From a virus, in the IMG/VR virus record IMGVR_UViG_3300050821_003637, positions 1 through 32,623 of that record: a stretch of 32,623 bases of DNA, one strand, 5' to 3'. The notes under the pieces are model-generated. The model was not told the DNA's origin. It ran no database searches and saw nothing but the letters and a program-made list of their open reading frames with translations. The position numbers and the translations under genes are program-made. Shown here piece after piece: positions 1 through 7,206 of this stretch; within the stretch, counting starts at the first letter, position 1; the number at the start of each line of letters is the position of its first letter.

Positions 1-97
1 TGGCATTATCCACCTATCCAAGTACCAACAAAGCGATTGGATATGATTGGACTTGAAGCGAGTGGGGTTTGTGGCCTATTCTGTGCATCGGCGGCCA
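1..97. repeat. 97-bp direct terminal repeat, left copy
   Basis: Bases 1-97 are identical to 32527-32623. The repeat lies in the 3' end of the tail tube A gene and the joint to tail tube B, so it has no independent function that I can see. It is what a circular or circularly permuted genome gives when the assembly is cut at an arbitrary point. The unique length is then 32,526 bp. A real T7-type terminal repeat is less likely inside two coding genes. Confidence 0.95.
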
Positions 98-590
98 TGG
101 CCTTAGCCAATTCTATATCCCGCTGAGCGATACAGAAAGGCGCATATTGTGCGTTTTGGGCGTTGGATAGGGCAAGTTGTGCCGCTACTTCCCATATTAG
201 ATACTGAGTGAACCAGTCAGGTAGAGCCGTGATTTGAGGCAGATAGCAATATTCCATGAATATCGGCCCATTGAGATTCGAGTACATTAAGCTGTTGTTA
301 TAGAGTTCAAAAGCCCAGTTCATGGGATATTGACGGATATATTTTAGGAAGTCCCCTGGAAGCTGGTAGCTGTACTGCCAATAGCTTACAGGCGGCGGTA
401 ATACGTTTTGGGCGAGCTGGACAATGCGTGTGGCAAATCGCCACGAGTTTTGAGCAATCCTGGTTGGCAAGACCTGTTCTAGCTGTTGCTGTGCCGCGAT
501 ACTCATATCATCTTGTCCAAGCGCGGATATAGGCTTCTTGCCTAACTTCATTAACGCACCGGAAATGATCTGAACTTCAGTTAATGGCAT
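6..590 (-). CDS. Tail tubular protein A (T7 gp11-like)
   Basis: 194 aa. In T7-like phages this protein forms the ring joining the portal to the nozzle of the short tail. The N-terminal pattern is typical of the family: an ALMKLGKKPISAL helix-turn, a central NSWRFA segment followed by LAQN, then a YQLPGDFLKY strand, and a C-terminal helix with WEVAAQLALS. The length fits the family (about 190-200 aa). It lies directly after the head genes and shares a TAATG stop/start with tail tube B, seen at the right end of the window (32532). The last 29 codons and the stop are repeated at 32532-32623 because of the terminal redundancy. No frameshift or missing part is visible. Confidence 0.9.
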   Translation of the reverse strand: MPLTEVQIISGALMKLGKKPISALGQDDMSIAAQQQLEQVLPTRIAQNSWRFATRIVQLAQNVLPPPVSYWQYSYQLPGDFLKYIRQYPMNWAFELYNNSLMYSNLNGPIFMEYCYLPQITALPDWFTQYLIWEVAAQLALSNAQNAQYAPFCIAQRDIELAKAMAADAQNRPQTPLASSPIISNRFVGTWIGG

Positions 591-646
591 AGCACCTCTA
601 AAAAGCGGGGCAGTGGATAAAGCTGCCCCGAATGGGATATCAAGTT

Positions 647-1537
647 TTAGGTTGTCGTATAGACGCTGTAACTTACATACCAGTTGAAAGTACTATCACC
701 AGTTGTAAATGCCTGAGTAGTGTTGGACATGAACACGCCAACGTTTACGGTTGTAGCTGCGGTTAAAGCTACAGGTAGAGCACCTAATGCACCCATGACG
801 CTACTAGCTGCGGCACCGGTGAAACTTGCAGCTGGGATAGTTGCTGAAGCGGCTGGCCCTGCTAGCAATGCAGTTGTGCCGTATTCGAGACCAACGGCAC
901 CACCGGCTGCGAACTGAGTAGTTCCGAACACTAATTCCATTGTGAAATCATGAATTCGGATCAATGTGTTAGCACCTTGTGCGGCAACGATTGGGCGTGC
1001 GGCTGCACCACCTGCGCTCATTCCGTTGAACTGAGCCGCAGTAATCGTACCCGTTGCAAATTGAATAACCGATGGCGCAATCTGAGTTGACGTCAAAGTG
1101 TTATTTGCAATTGATGCAGCGGTGATACCTAATGCCTGGATTTGCGTATCGGTAATGCTGTTGTTAACAAGCTTCGCAGCATTAATGCTGTTGTTGTTAA
1201 TATTAGCGTTACCGATGATACCAATCGCTGCACCAAATGCAGCAAGCGTTACAACACCGGTTGCACCGTATGTAACAACTGTTACTTCATAGATTTGGCC
1301 AACGCCGGTATTGTCAGTGGTGAATATATAATCACCAGCTTGCAAATCTAGGTTGACCGAGTTGAAGTAGTTAGCTGCGGCAAAGTTTGCTTGTGTATCG
1401 GTTGTTGAGCTGTAGGTAAAGATTTTTGGTCCACCTTCACTAACGAGCAATACGCCCGGTGTGACAGTCCAGTCAACAGTGAAGTCAGTAGCATTTGAAG
1501 CGCTGACTCGAGTCCATTTCTGTAGTAAAAAAGCCAT
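647..1537 (-). CDS. Probable head fibre or decoration protein
   Basis: 296 aa, between the capsid and tail tube A genes, with a GGAG ribosome site eight bases before the ATG. I do not recognise a named family. The N-terminal third looks like beta strands. A middle segment (residues about 112-160) is Asn/Ile/Ala-rich with a loose repeat (NNNSINAAKL, NNSITDTQI, NNTLTSTQIA), as seen in shafts of phage fibres. The C-terminal half is a Gly/Ala/Thr-rich beta domain ending in WYVSYSVYTTT. Position and composition suggest a head fibre or decoration protein made in step with the capsid. A short tail appendage is the alternative. Confidence 0.6.
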   Translation of the reverse strand: MAFLLQKWTRVSASNATDFTVDWTVTPGVLLVSEGGPKIFTYSSTTDTQANFAAANYFNSVNLDLQAGDYIFTTDNTGVGQIYEVTVVTYGATGVVTLAAFGAAIGIIGNANINNNSINAAKLVNNSITDTQIQALGITAASIANNTLTSTQIAPSVIQFATGTITAAQFNGMSAGGAAARPIVAAQGANTLIRIHDFTMELVFGTTQFAAGGAVGLEYGTTALLAGPAASATIPAASFTGAAASSVMGALGALPVALTAATTVNVGVFMSNTTQAFTTGDSTFNWYVSYSVYTTT

Positions 1538-1549
1538 TGTAGTCGCTCC

Positions 1550-2392
1550 TTAGTTGTTCACTGATTCGTCACATTGGATGATGAAGGCGCCTCTGGGGTC
1601 CACAACTACAGCACCCGCAAAGAACAAGCCGTTAATGAACCAGGTTGTTTGCTGTGGTAAGTAGTGGATTTCAACGCGCATATCTTGTCCGATACCCATA
1701 CCAGTTGACATCTTGTGCCAAGCTAAGTTGTTTCGGATGGTACCAGCGAGCGGTAAGCCGCCTTCAGTCATGTCAGGAATGGTACGAACATTTGTGGAGA
1801 GTACCTCCTTGTAATTGAGTTGCCCGTCCACAACAGAATCGTTGCTTGTGAAAAAGCGACTTGTGTAGTGGTCATCGAACAATAAGTTTCTAAGACCGTT
1901 AGCGCTGATTGCTAGGAATCGTTCACCGACTGGCACTGCATTCGCTTCAAAGAACTGTAATACAGTTCTGTGTTTTTGATACGTCATGTTCGTGCCACCG
2001 TTAACAATCGTTGTACCCGCACCAGCGTTTACAGCGTTGATAACGATTTGGTCTGAACGACGACCAACAGCCATTGCAACGATCATTGCGAGTTCGCGTT
2101 TGGTATCGAAGTTAACCGTTAAGTCTTGGATTTCATCCACGCCCGTGCCGGCTGCATATTTTTGCAACGTTGCAGTTAAAGCAACAAAGCCTGGGTCTTG
2201 GATATTGATTACGTTCTGGTAACCGACTGGGTTGGCAATTACTTGACCAACACGTCTGAACTGAACTGTGTTACCAATTACGTCTGTTCTTAAACGAATG
2301 GTATCTCTTAATAGAAAGCCGCGTGAGCGGTATTCAATCTTTACGAGTTCATCGAACTCGGTTTGTTGGACGTTCGTTAATGATAAGGACAT
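1550..2392 (-). CDS. Major capsid protein
   Basis: 280 aa. It follows the scaffold gene as in T7 (gene 9, then 10) and is the only good candidate for the coat subunit. It starts MSLSLTNVQQTEFDELVK. It has a basic N-arm and E-loop-like region (residues about 20-50, RSRGFLLRDTIRLRTDVIG) and a long central helix region (ELAMIVAMAVGRRSDQIVINAVNAG). This agrees with an HK97-type fold, but the fold is inferred. A strong AGGAGG site lies upstream. The 138-base gap to the scaffold gene (2393-2530) has no gene. It is the longest gap in the head operon and may hold an mRNA leader or extra promoter for this highly expressed product. Confidence 0.85.
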   Translation of the reverse strand: MSLSLTNVQQTEFDELVKIEYRSRGFLLRDTIRLRTDVIGNTVQFRRVGQVIANPVGYQNVINIQDPGFVALTATLQKYAAGTGVDEIQDLTVNFDTKRELAMIVAMAVGRRSDQIVINAVNAGAGTTIVNGGTNMTYQKHRTVLQFFEANAVPVGERFLAISANGLRNLLFDDHYTSRFFTSNDSVVDGQLNYKEVLSTNVRTIPDMTEGGLPLAGTIRNNLAWHKMSTGMGIGQDMRVEIHYLPQQTTWFINGLFFAGAVVVDPRGAFIIQCDESVNN

Positions 2393-2530
2393 GGCTAGAG
2401 CCTCCTAGATAAATAAAACCAAAATTACTTTTGAGTTTTGCTTTTCATCATCGGGCTCTAGGCATTAGGTAGCGGTTTCCCGGGCTAAGCCGTCAAGGTA
2501 GCAATGTGTTATGCAACACTTAACTTAAGG

Positions 2531-3187
2531 CTAGTTCACTCCCATAACTTGTTCAAGTTTCCGTCGTATCTCTTCTCGATACCCGGGATTGGATTGATAC
2601 TTGTCATAATTGTCTCGCATCTCTTGACGCACCTCAGCCTCAGTCAATGGCTTAAACGTTGTGCTGTTGGTTGCGGCCAATGGCGGGTTAGAACCCATCG
2701 CAATAGACTTTTGACGCAACTCATCCATAAACTTTAAGACCTCGGCTGACTTAGGTAGAATCTCGTAGGTCTTTTGGGCTTCCTCACTTAGAGAGTTCTT
2801 GGCCCACTGGTCAATGATGCCCCGCTTCTTTTGGCCATCAGGTCCTAACTTTGCAACCTCTTGGTTCTCATCAGGCATCATGGACTTTTCATAGTCTACG
2901 AATGCCTTAATAGACCGTGACACCGCCTCTTGGCTGAAGCGTGCTTCCCTTGCGTACTTCAGGTATTCTGCGATGTGCGGGTTGGCTGGGTCTAAATCAT
3001 TCTGGAACTCGTCCAGAACGTACTCGTCTGGCGCACCAGTCATTGCCCCTAACGATTTTCGTGCTTCATTATAAGCCTTGGCTTGTTCAGCTAGGCTCTT
3101 GTATTTTGGTTGTAGATAGTCTGGACGGGGTCCTTGCCCCGCCACACCTTCATCTACCCACCAAATATCAGTTGTGGAATCAGTCAT
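2531..3187 (-). CDS. Scaffolding / capsid assembly protein
   Basis: 218 aa, acidic and mostly helical, placed between portal and capsid as in T7-like phages (gp9 position). The N-terminus (DIWWVDEGVAGQGPRPDYL) followed by PKYKSLAEQAKAYNEARKSLG is typical of this type of podovirus scaffold. The C-terminus is charged and helical (YREEIRRKLEQVMGVN), as expected for a scaffold tail that binds coat protein. It starts two bases after the stop of the preceding small gene. Its role would be to shape the procapsid and leave before DNA fills the head. Confidence 0.8.
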   Translation of the reverse strand: MTDSTTDIWWVDEGVAGQGPRPDYLQPKYKSLAEQAKAYNEARKSLGAMTGAPDEYVLDEFQNDLDPANPHIAEYLKYAREARFSQEAVSRSIKAFVDYEKSMMPDENQEVAKLGPDGQKKRGIIDQWAKNSLSEEAQKTYEILPKSAEVLKFMDELRQKSIAMGSNPPLAATNSTTFKPLTEAEVRQEMRDNYDKYQSNPGYREEIRRKLEQVMGVN

Positions 3188-3189
3188 TA

Positions 3190-3516
3190 TTAACCCCCTA
3201 ATATCCGTTTCTTGTGATTCAAAGCTAACGCCTTGATATGCCTAAAGGCTTCCCTAAAGCCTTCAAAGTAGATAACCTCTTCTTTGAACGAGGCACTACG
3301 TGGCGAACATAGATTAGGGATTAAGAATTGCTCTTCAATCTTTTTCCATAGGTTTTGACCATCTGGATTAACCTCCAAGACTTCATAGCATATGCGCTCC
3401 ATTTCGGTACGCGCTCTCATCATCTCTTCGTGCATCTTCTTAGCCTGTTCCTCCATTCCTGTTGGATGGCCTTCGAAGTAACTATCACCCTGTTGCTGCT
3501 GCATTTCGTTGCTCAT
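3190..3516 (-). CDS. Small hypothetical protein between portal and scaffold
   Basis: 108 aa. Its start overlaps the last 32 bases of the portal gene. The N-terminus is Gln/Met-rich and probably disordered (MSNEMQQQQGDSY). Next comes a charged helix with regularly spaced Met (EEQAKKMHEEMMRARTEMER), then a segment with IYFEGFREAFRHIKAL. Small genes occur in this spot in many podoviruses. I do not recognise a function. It may be a minor head protein or an assembly helper because of its place in the head operon. Confidence 0.75.
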   Translation of the reverse strand: MSNEMQQQQGDSYFEGHPTGMEEQAKKMHEEMMRARTEMERICYEVLEVNPDGQNLWKKIEEQFLIPNLCSPRSASFKEEVIYFEGFREAFRHIKALALNHKKRILGG

Positions 3517-5065
3517 TTTGTAACACTCCTATCTCAGCTTGTTGCATTTCGTTTTGTTGCTTCCCTTTCTCTTCCAAGAACTGTTCTAGCTTTTGTCTAT
3601 CTGGAAGTAATGTTTTATTGATATTCAGTTTCTCAGCTATCCAGCTTGGCACTTCTACTGGATGTTGGATAATCGTGGCTATTTCAGGCCCTAGGATCGT
3701 CTGTATAATCTGTACGTAATCTACATACCCTTGGACATCTTGATGACCCTGTGCCACCACTAGTGGCGACTGATAGCGTATTTGGATTGAACGTCCATTG
3801 ACGACTAAGGGTTCCAATAGTCCGCGGGCTTGTAATAAGTGAATAAAGCGCTGGATAACCTTGGACATGAACTCTTGTTGCAGACGGGTGAAGGCCGGTC
3901 CTATTTCTTCAGCTAGAGTCCGTTGTCTAATGGCAAGCTCTGTGGCAGTTTTGGTTGGGTTGTCGGGCTGTCCGAGGGGCTCGTTGAACATGAGCTTGTT
4001 GATTTGCATTCGGAGGTCATTGGCAGTGAGCTGCATAAAAGCTGGGTTGGCAACGTCGGGCATTGGTTGGATTGGCCACTGACCATTGGATGATGGACTG
4101 ACAGGGATAACGGTATTTGCCTCGATCCTAAAAGTATAAGGGTTAAAAACACCATCAGAATAAGCCATATAAGGCTTGCAAATATTAAGGTTAGCCGACG
4201 TAAGCTCAAGACGCATAACCTCTTGAAGCGACATGATTGAAGGTAATGCCTCAATTGCTGGGCCTCTTCCAAAAATTTCATTGTTCGTTTTGCTCCATCT
4301 AAAGATAATCCACTTAGGACTTGTGTCCTCTTCTTCTAGCAGAATATCAGAGTCTATCCAAAGAACATACTTATATGGCTTCTTGTCGCCGTGCATGTAT
4401 ACAACGCCTTCGTAGAGATTCTTGATTGTGCTATTGGGGTCCATCTTTAACTGTTCGAGCATCCACTGGGGCAACACTGCTTGTGGCCACATAATTTCAA
4501 TCTCGGATATGCGTACCTCGCCCCAAGTTCTGTATGCTGATTCAATGTATCCATTGATACTTTCCTCAAAACAGAGCTGAGCCAAAGGCACTGAATAGCA
4601 GATAAAAGGCATATCGTCGCTATCAGTAGGGTTAATTTGTAAGCATGCAGTTCCAATGACCAAATCGTGGTAGCATTCGTTAATAGCCAAATCGAAATTG
4701 CTATGACGGATATAGTTGAAAATTGTATCAGTAGCATATTGAAGATATTCATTGACTGCCTTCTTTTCTTCAGATGGAAAATCATTACCCGCCTCCAATA
4801 TTGCCCATGTTTGTCCTGGCGGTGTTAAGGTTGATTGTAGTTTTGATGTAAGCGCGCGTGTTGCTGCAACTTGTGTAGTATCATATACTTTCCCGTTTTT
4901 CTGCGCGCCCTGGGTATAATTTGTGTAGTAAAATATATCTCGGTGTGGCACGCAATAATGCTGACAAGCCTGTAAAATAGATATCCATTGAGTAAATATG
5001 CTGTAGGCACGCTTATATCTCCGCTTGTAATATTCTAATTTGTCCATCGTTATTTGATAATTCAC
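3485..5065 (-). CDS. Portal protein (head-tail connector, T7 gp8-like)
   Basis: 526 aa, the usual size for a T7-like connector. It forms the 12-subunit ring through which DNA is packaged and ejected. Family features include the N-terminal helical EYYKRRYKRAYSIFTQWISILQ segment, a TKLQSTLTPPG-type region (SKLQSTLTPPGQTWAILEAG), WSKTNNEIFGRGPAIEALPSI, and a C-terminal NEPLGQPDNPTKTATELAIRQ helix region. The first codon is GTG, placed after a GGAGG that overlaps the end of the gene before it. An in-frame ATG six codons on (5047) is a weaker alternative. The C-terminal tail is Gln/Asn-rich. Confidence 0.92.
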   Translation of the reverse strand: MNYQITMDKLEYYKRRYKRAYSIFTQWISILQACQHYCVPHRDIFYYTNYTQGAQKNGKVYDTTQVAATRALTSKLQSTLTPPGQTWAILEAGNDFPSEEKKAVNEYLQYATDTIFNYIRHSNFDLAINECYHDLVIGTACLQINPTDSDDMPFICYSVPLAQLCFEESINGYIESAYRTWGEVRISEIEIMWPQAVLPQWMLEQLKMDPNSTIKNLYEGVVYMHGDKKPYKYVLWIDSDILLEEEDTSPKWIIFRWSKTNNEIFGRGPAIEALPSIMSLQEVMRLELTSANLNICKPYMAYSDGVFNPYTFRIEANTVIPVSPSSNGQWPIQPMPDVANPAFMQLTANDLRMQINKLMFNEPLGQPDNPTKTATELAIRQRTLAEEIGPAFTRLQQEFMSKVIQRFIHLLQARGLLEPLVVNGRSIQIRYQSPLVVAQGHQDVQGYVDYVQIIQTILGPEIATIIQHPVEVPSWIAEKLNINKTLLPDRQKLEQFLEEKGKQQNEMQQAEIGVLQNEQRNAAATG

Positions 5066-5428
5066 TTAGCCTCCAAGCGTCTGCCTAAATGGTTGATTGT
5101 TAGGCGAACCCTCTTCGAAGATGTTGCCACGACGTGCACGAGCACTACGGGCAAGACCAGCGGCTAGTTTCTGTTTAGAGGCTGCAAGCTCTTTGGTTGC
5201 TCTATCGGCTTCCTTGGCTAACAGGTCACGATGGGCGCGAATGTCTTCATTGATTGGGTTAGGCGCTGCAGCTACGGGTGCTGGCGCAACCACAGGGGCT
5301 GGAGGCGGCGCTGGGGCTGGTTGTGGCGGGGGTGCGGCTTGAACCTCTTGCGGTTCATGTCGTCTATGAAAAAGATTAGTAACGGGTGCTACGACGTTCT
5401 CAACGACTCGTCTTGCGCCTCTTCCCAT
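5066..5428 (-). CDS. Small Pro/Ala-rich virion-operon protein
   Basis: 120 aa, ending exactly where the portal gene begins. The N-terminus is basic. Residues about 33-57 are a Pro/Ala/Val run (PPPQPAPAPPPAPVVAPAP), clearly a flexible linker. Residues 60-95 form a charged helix. The end, RRGNIFEEGSPNNQPFRQTLGG, resembles the Arg-rich plus TLGG tail of small proteins encoded just before portal genes in many phages. The function of that group is not known to me. Its start overlaps the end of the previous gene by 40 bases. Confidence 0.7.
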   Translation of the reverse strand: MGRGARRVVENVVAPVTNLFHRRHEPQEVQAAPPPQPAPAPPPAPVVAPAPVAAAPNPINEDIRAHRDLLAKEADRATKELAASKQKLAAGLARSARARRGNIFEEGSPNNQPFRQTLGG

Positions 5429-5886
5429 ATGACTACCTCCCTGATTCCTCTGTCTCTAAGCCAGCTATCCTTTGACTTAGTTAGCTTGTTATACAATCCC
5501 TGTGCTGTTATTGCTCCTAGCGTAATTCCCGCTAGGTATTGTGTAAGTGTAGAACACGTTTGTAACACTGGCCTTATGAGCCGATTCTTGCGTGTCACTA
5601 GGTATTTGACCTCTACTATCATCTTGCCGGCGCCGGCAAGTTGGTGTAGGAAGTCACTTTCCGCGACTATCTGGGTCTCAGCGGCAAAGTTATATGGCTC
5701 GGTCATGATGACGCATGGCTTACCAAAGTGGTCTATAGGCTGGGCATAGCTTACATGGGTATAGCCTGATAATAGATCACAATACCAACTATCATCATGG
5801 TCAAACACAAAGTAACACCGCCTAAAGCCATTAAACTGTAAACAACACCCATACGACTCCTTGTTCGTCCGTGATATCAGTTTCAT
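5389..5886 (-). CDS. Hypothetical protein in the packaging operon
   Basis: 165 aa. A GAGGG lies about ten bases before its ATG. I do not recognise the family. It is Cys-rich for a phage protein (CC near residue 14, then single Cys around 24, 36, 59 and 110). It has an aromatic N-terminal half, and a hydrophobic stretch at residues about 110-130 (CSTLTQYLAGITLGAITAQG) could be a membrane-inserting helix or a core helix. The first 56 bases overlap the 42-aa gene 5831-5959 in another frame, and its end overlaps the next gene by 40 bases. A papain-like or transglutaminase-like fold could be tested because of the Cys and His residues, but this is only a guess. Confidence 0.6.
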   Translation of the reverse strand: MKLISRTNKESYGCCLQFNGFRRCYFVFDHDDSWYCDLLSGYTHVSYAQPIDHFGKPCVIMTEPYNFAAETQIVAESDFLHQLAGAGKMIVEVKYLVTRKNRLIRPVLQTCSTLTQYLAGITLGAITAQGLYNKLTKSKDSWLRDRGIREVVIWEEAQDESLRTS

Positions 5887-5959
5887 TAAATATAACCCTC
5901 AATGTCTGTTTAGGCTTAATCATCGCCTTTATCTTTTTTAAATCTGTGCGCAAACTCAT
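5831..5959 (-). CDS. 42-aa hypothetical protein coupled to small terminase
   Basis: 42 aa, beginning MSLRTDLKKIKAMIKPKQTL. Its ATG overlaps the small terminase stop as ATGA, the joint used repeatedly in this genome, which is the main reason to accept it. The N-terminal half is basic and helical. The second half looks like beta strands (RVIFNETDI, GVVWVLFTV). It overlaps the start of the following 165-aa gene by 56 bases. No function is recognised. Confidence 0.55.
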   Translation of the reverse strand: MSLRTDLKKIKAMIKPKQTLRVIFNETDITDEQGVVWVLFTV

Positions 5960-6534
5960 TCTGGCATTCCTAAATGTTTCTTAATGTCCTTCATATCTTT
6001 CTTAATTTCTGTGTGTTCCTGAATCTTAACAGTTGATAATGGTATACTCATCAATGCGGTTGCTTCACTTGATGTGTACTTACCTTCCTCAACACCTTTC
6101 ATGATAGTTTTACTCATTTCTTCAGGTGTTTCAGCAGCACTTAATCCTTTCACTTTAACCTTACGTTGTTCAGTGTAACCAAAACGATTACGCATATTGA
6201 TTGACCAAAGTGTTGTGTTGAATGAAACATCGATTGGCATTACGACACCGTTAAGTCCGCCAATAGCTTCCCACTTTGTGCGCGACATCTCACGCGCAAC
6301 ATTGTATGCAGATTTAAATTCTGGGAACTCATCTATCCAGTTGTAGAATGTAGAGCGGCAAATACCGAGCGTAGAACAAAACATAGCAATGTCATCGCCG
6401 CGGTCAAAGACCTCAATCAGTAAAGCGGGATGGACATCGCAATCATATTTCAATGGCGCGCCCATCTTGATACGTCTGACAATCTCTAAAGTCTTCTCAC
6501 TGACTTTAGGCTTATCCTTCATTATCCTGGCCAT
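5956..6534 (-). CDS. Terminase small subunit
   Basis: 192 aa from the ATG at 6534. It binds phage DNA and hands it to the large terminase for packaging. A helix-turn-helix is visible at residues about 30-65: PALLIEVFDRGDDIAMFCSTLGICRSTFYNWIDEFPEF, followed by the family-typical KSAYNVAREMSRTKWEAIG helix. The C-terminus is charged (KKDMKDIKKHL). A longer reading frame runs to 6642, but its extra part would be translated from AT-rich promoter-like DNA, so I take the ATG at 6534. The ATG at 6522 is also possible, and neither has a clear ribosome site. It heads the late leftward operon. Confidence 0.75.
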   Translation of the reverse strand: MARIMKDKPKVSEKTLEIVRRIKMGAPLKYDCDVHPALLIEVFDRGDDIAMFCSTLGICRSTFYNWIDEFPEFKSAYNVAREMSRTKWEAIGGLNGVVMPIDVSFNTTLWSINMRNRFGYTEQRKVKVKGLSAAETPEEMSKTIMKGVEEGKYTSSEATALMSIPLSTVKIQEHTEIKKDMKDIKKHLGMPE

Positions 6535-6540
6535 ATATTT

Positions 6541-6600
6541 TTTGGGTGTCCATTTAAGTGTGTATATTAACTGTAGAATTAATTTAAAATAATTACAAAT
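6541..6600 (-). promoter_or_regulatory. AT-rich probable promoter region for the late operon
   Basis: This 60-bp stretch upstream of the small terminase is strikingly AT-rich. On the minus strand a TTGTAA is followed 17 bases later by TACAGT, and other weak pairs are possible. It is the natural place for the promoter of the leftward packaging and morphogenesis genes. The matches are weak, so the exact promoter is not fixed. A phage-encoded activator might be needed. Confidence 0.35.
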
Positions 6601-6605
6601 AAGTG

Positions 6606-6633
6606 TTGACATGGCATAAATATGTGTTATAGT
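6606..6633 (+). promoter_or_regulatory. Rightward sigma70 promoter for 6787-7758
   Basis: A perfect TTGACA (6606-6611), a 16-base spacer and TATAGT (6628-6633) precede the rightward cluster. The 14 bases AAATAAGTGTTGAC (6597-6610) recur exactly at 13774-13787, in the promoter of the Erf cluster. This suggests the two promoters are controlled together. Confidence 0.7.
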
Positions 6634-6643
6634 GACACACATA
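6621..6643. promoter_or_regulatory. Palindromic operator over the -10 box
   Basis: TATGTGT (6621-6627) and ACACATA (6637-6643) are perfect inverted arms around a nine-base spacer. The dyad covers the -10 box of the rightward promoter, where a repressor would block RNA polymerase. The binding protein is unknown. The ribbon-helix-helix protein at 13577-13738 is a candidate. Confidence 0.5.
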
Positions 6644-6786
6644 AGGATATTGATACAGGCAAGAAGACAAGCAAGGTATTGCCAACTATGTACTGACGGA
6701 TAGCGGTCTTAAGTACAAGCCTCCATACAGCTATCGGCGCGCCTCGGCCTGAGAGAGGCATTTATTAACACTTAAGGGGGAATAGT
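6644..6786 (+). other. Untranslated leader of about 140 bases
   Basis: I see no gene here. If transcription starts near 6640, this is the 5' leader of the rightward cluster. It can pair at several places: GGTATTGCC is a short self-complement near 6678, GATAGC and GCTATC face each other across about 25 bases around 6700-6735, and GCCTC/GAGGC lie just before an AT-rich stretch. A control element is possible, but no known riboswitch class is recognised. The leader ends in a strong AAGGGGG ribosome site. Confidence 0.35.
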
Positions 6787-6951
6787 ATGACAAGCTTAGA
6801 GTTAAAGAATTATAGAGACATGCTAGATTTAGAAACTGAATGCTTAAAGATATATCGTCTTTATGCTTTAAGGATGATTAGAAAGCATGGCATTGCTTAT
6901 GAAGCTATTCGTAAGGTTAAAAAAGATATATTAATTCGAATAGGAGCGTGA
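6787..6951 (+). CDS. 54-aa hypothetical early protein
   Basis: 54 aa (MTSLELKNYRDMLDLETECL...), with an AAGGGGG site six bases before the ATG. It is helical and basic towards the C-terminus (IRKVKKDILIRIGA). It is the first gene of the rightward cluster. Its stop overlaps the possible GTG start of the next gene and lies two bases before that gene's ATG. No family is recognised. Size, charge and position suit a small early protein that binds a host factor or nucleic acid, but this is only inference. Confidence 0.6.
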   Translation: MTSLELKNYRDMLDLETECLKIYRLYALRMIRKHGIAYEAIRKVKKDILIRIGA

Positions 6952-6953
6952 AC

Positions 6954-7139
6954 ATGTTAAACATTAAATTAAGCTTAACTCAAGCTCAATTATTATTTGA
7001 TAGTTTAATGGATTATAGAAGATCGTGGAACAGCGAACCTTATACTCAAGAATTTATTGACCAAAAGAATTCTGAGCTTCACTCACTTCTTGCAGAAATA
7101 AATTATGAATTAATAAATTATAATAAGAAAGTCTCTTAA
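6954..7139 (+). CDS. 61-aa hypothetical early protein
   Basis: 61 aa from the ATG at 6954, with AGGAG seven bases upstream. A GTG at 6948 would sit too close to that site. The protein is helical and polar: it starts MLNIKLSLTQAQLLFDSLMD and continues with a charged helix rich in Glu, Asn and Tyr. No membrane segment or metal motif is seen, and no function is recognised. Like its upstream neighbour it is very AT-rich, in contrast to the outer-membrane protein gene that follows. Confidence 0.65.
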   Translation: MLNIKLSLTQAQLLFDSLMDYRRSWNSEPYTQEFIDQKNSELHSLLAEINYELINYNKKVS

Positions 7140-7206
7140 CACATAATTGCCAATCAGATGATTCCATCCTATGTTGAAACTAACATCAACCAATGGAGTC
7201 ACCGAA

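Noticed and set aside
1-97. T7-style functional direct terminal repeat
   Set aside because: The repeat lies inside two overlapping tail genes and is short. This fits assembly overlap of a circular or permuted genome better than a packaging-made end. Read coverage and read ends would decide.
5231-5749. 172-aa frame on the plus strand
   Set aside because: It is antisense to two minus genes. Its Trp/Arg/Gly-rich start comes from reading the Pro/Ala linker backwards.
6535-6642. N-terminal extension of the small terminase to 6642
   Set aside because: The extra residues (CNYFKLILQLIYTLKW) come from AT-rich DNA that looks like a promoter and would overlap the operator dyad.
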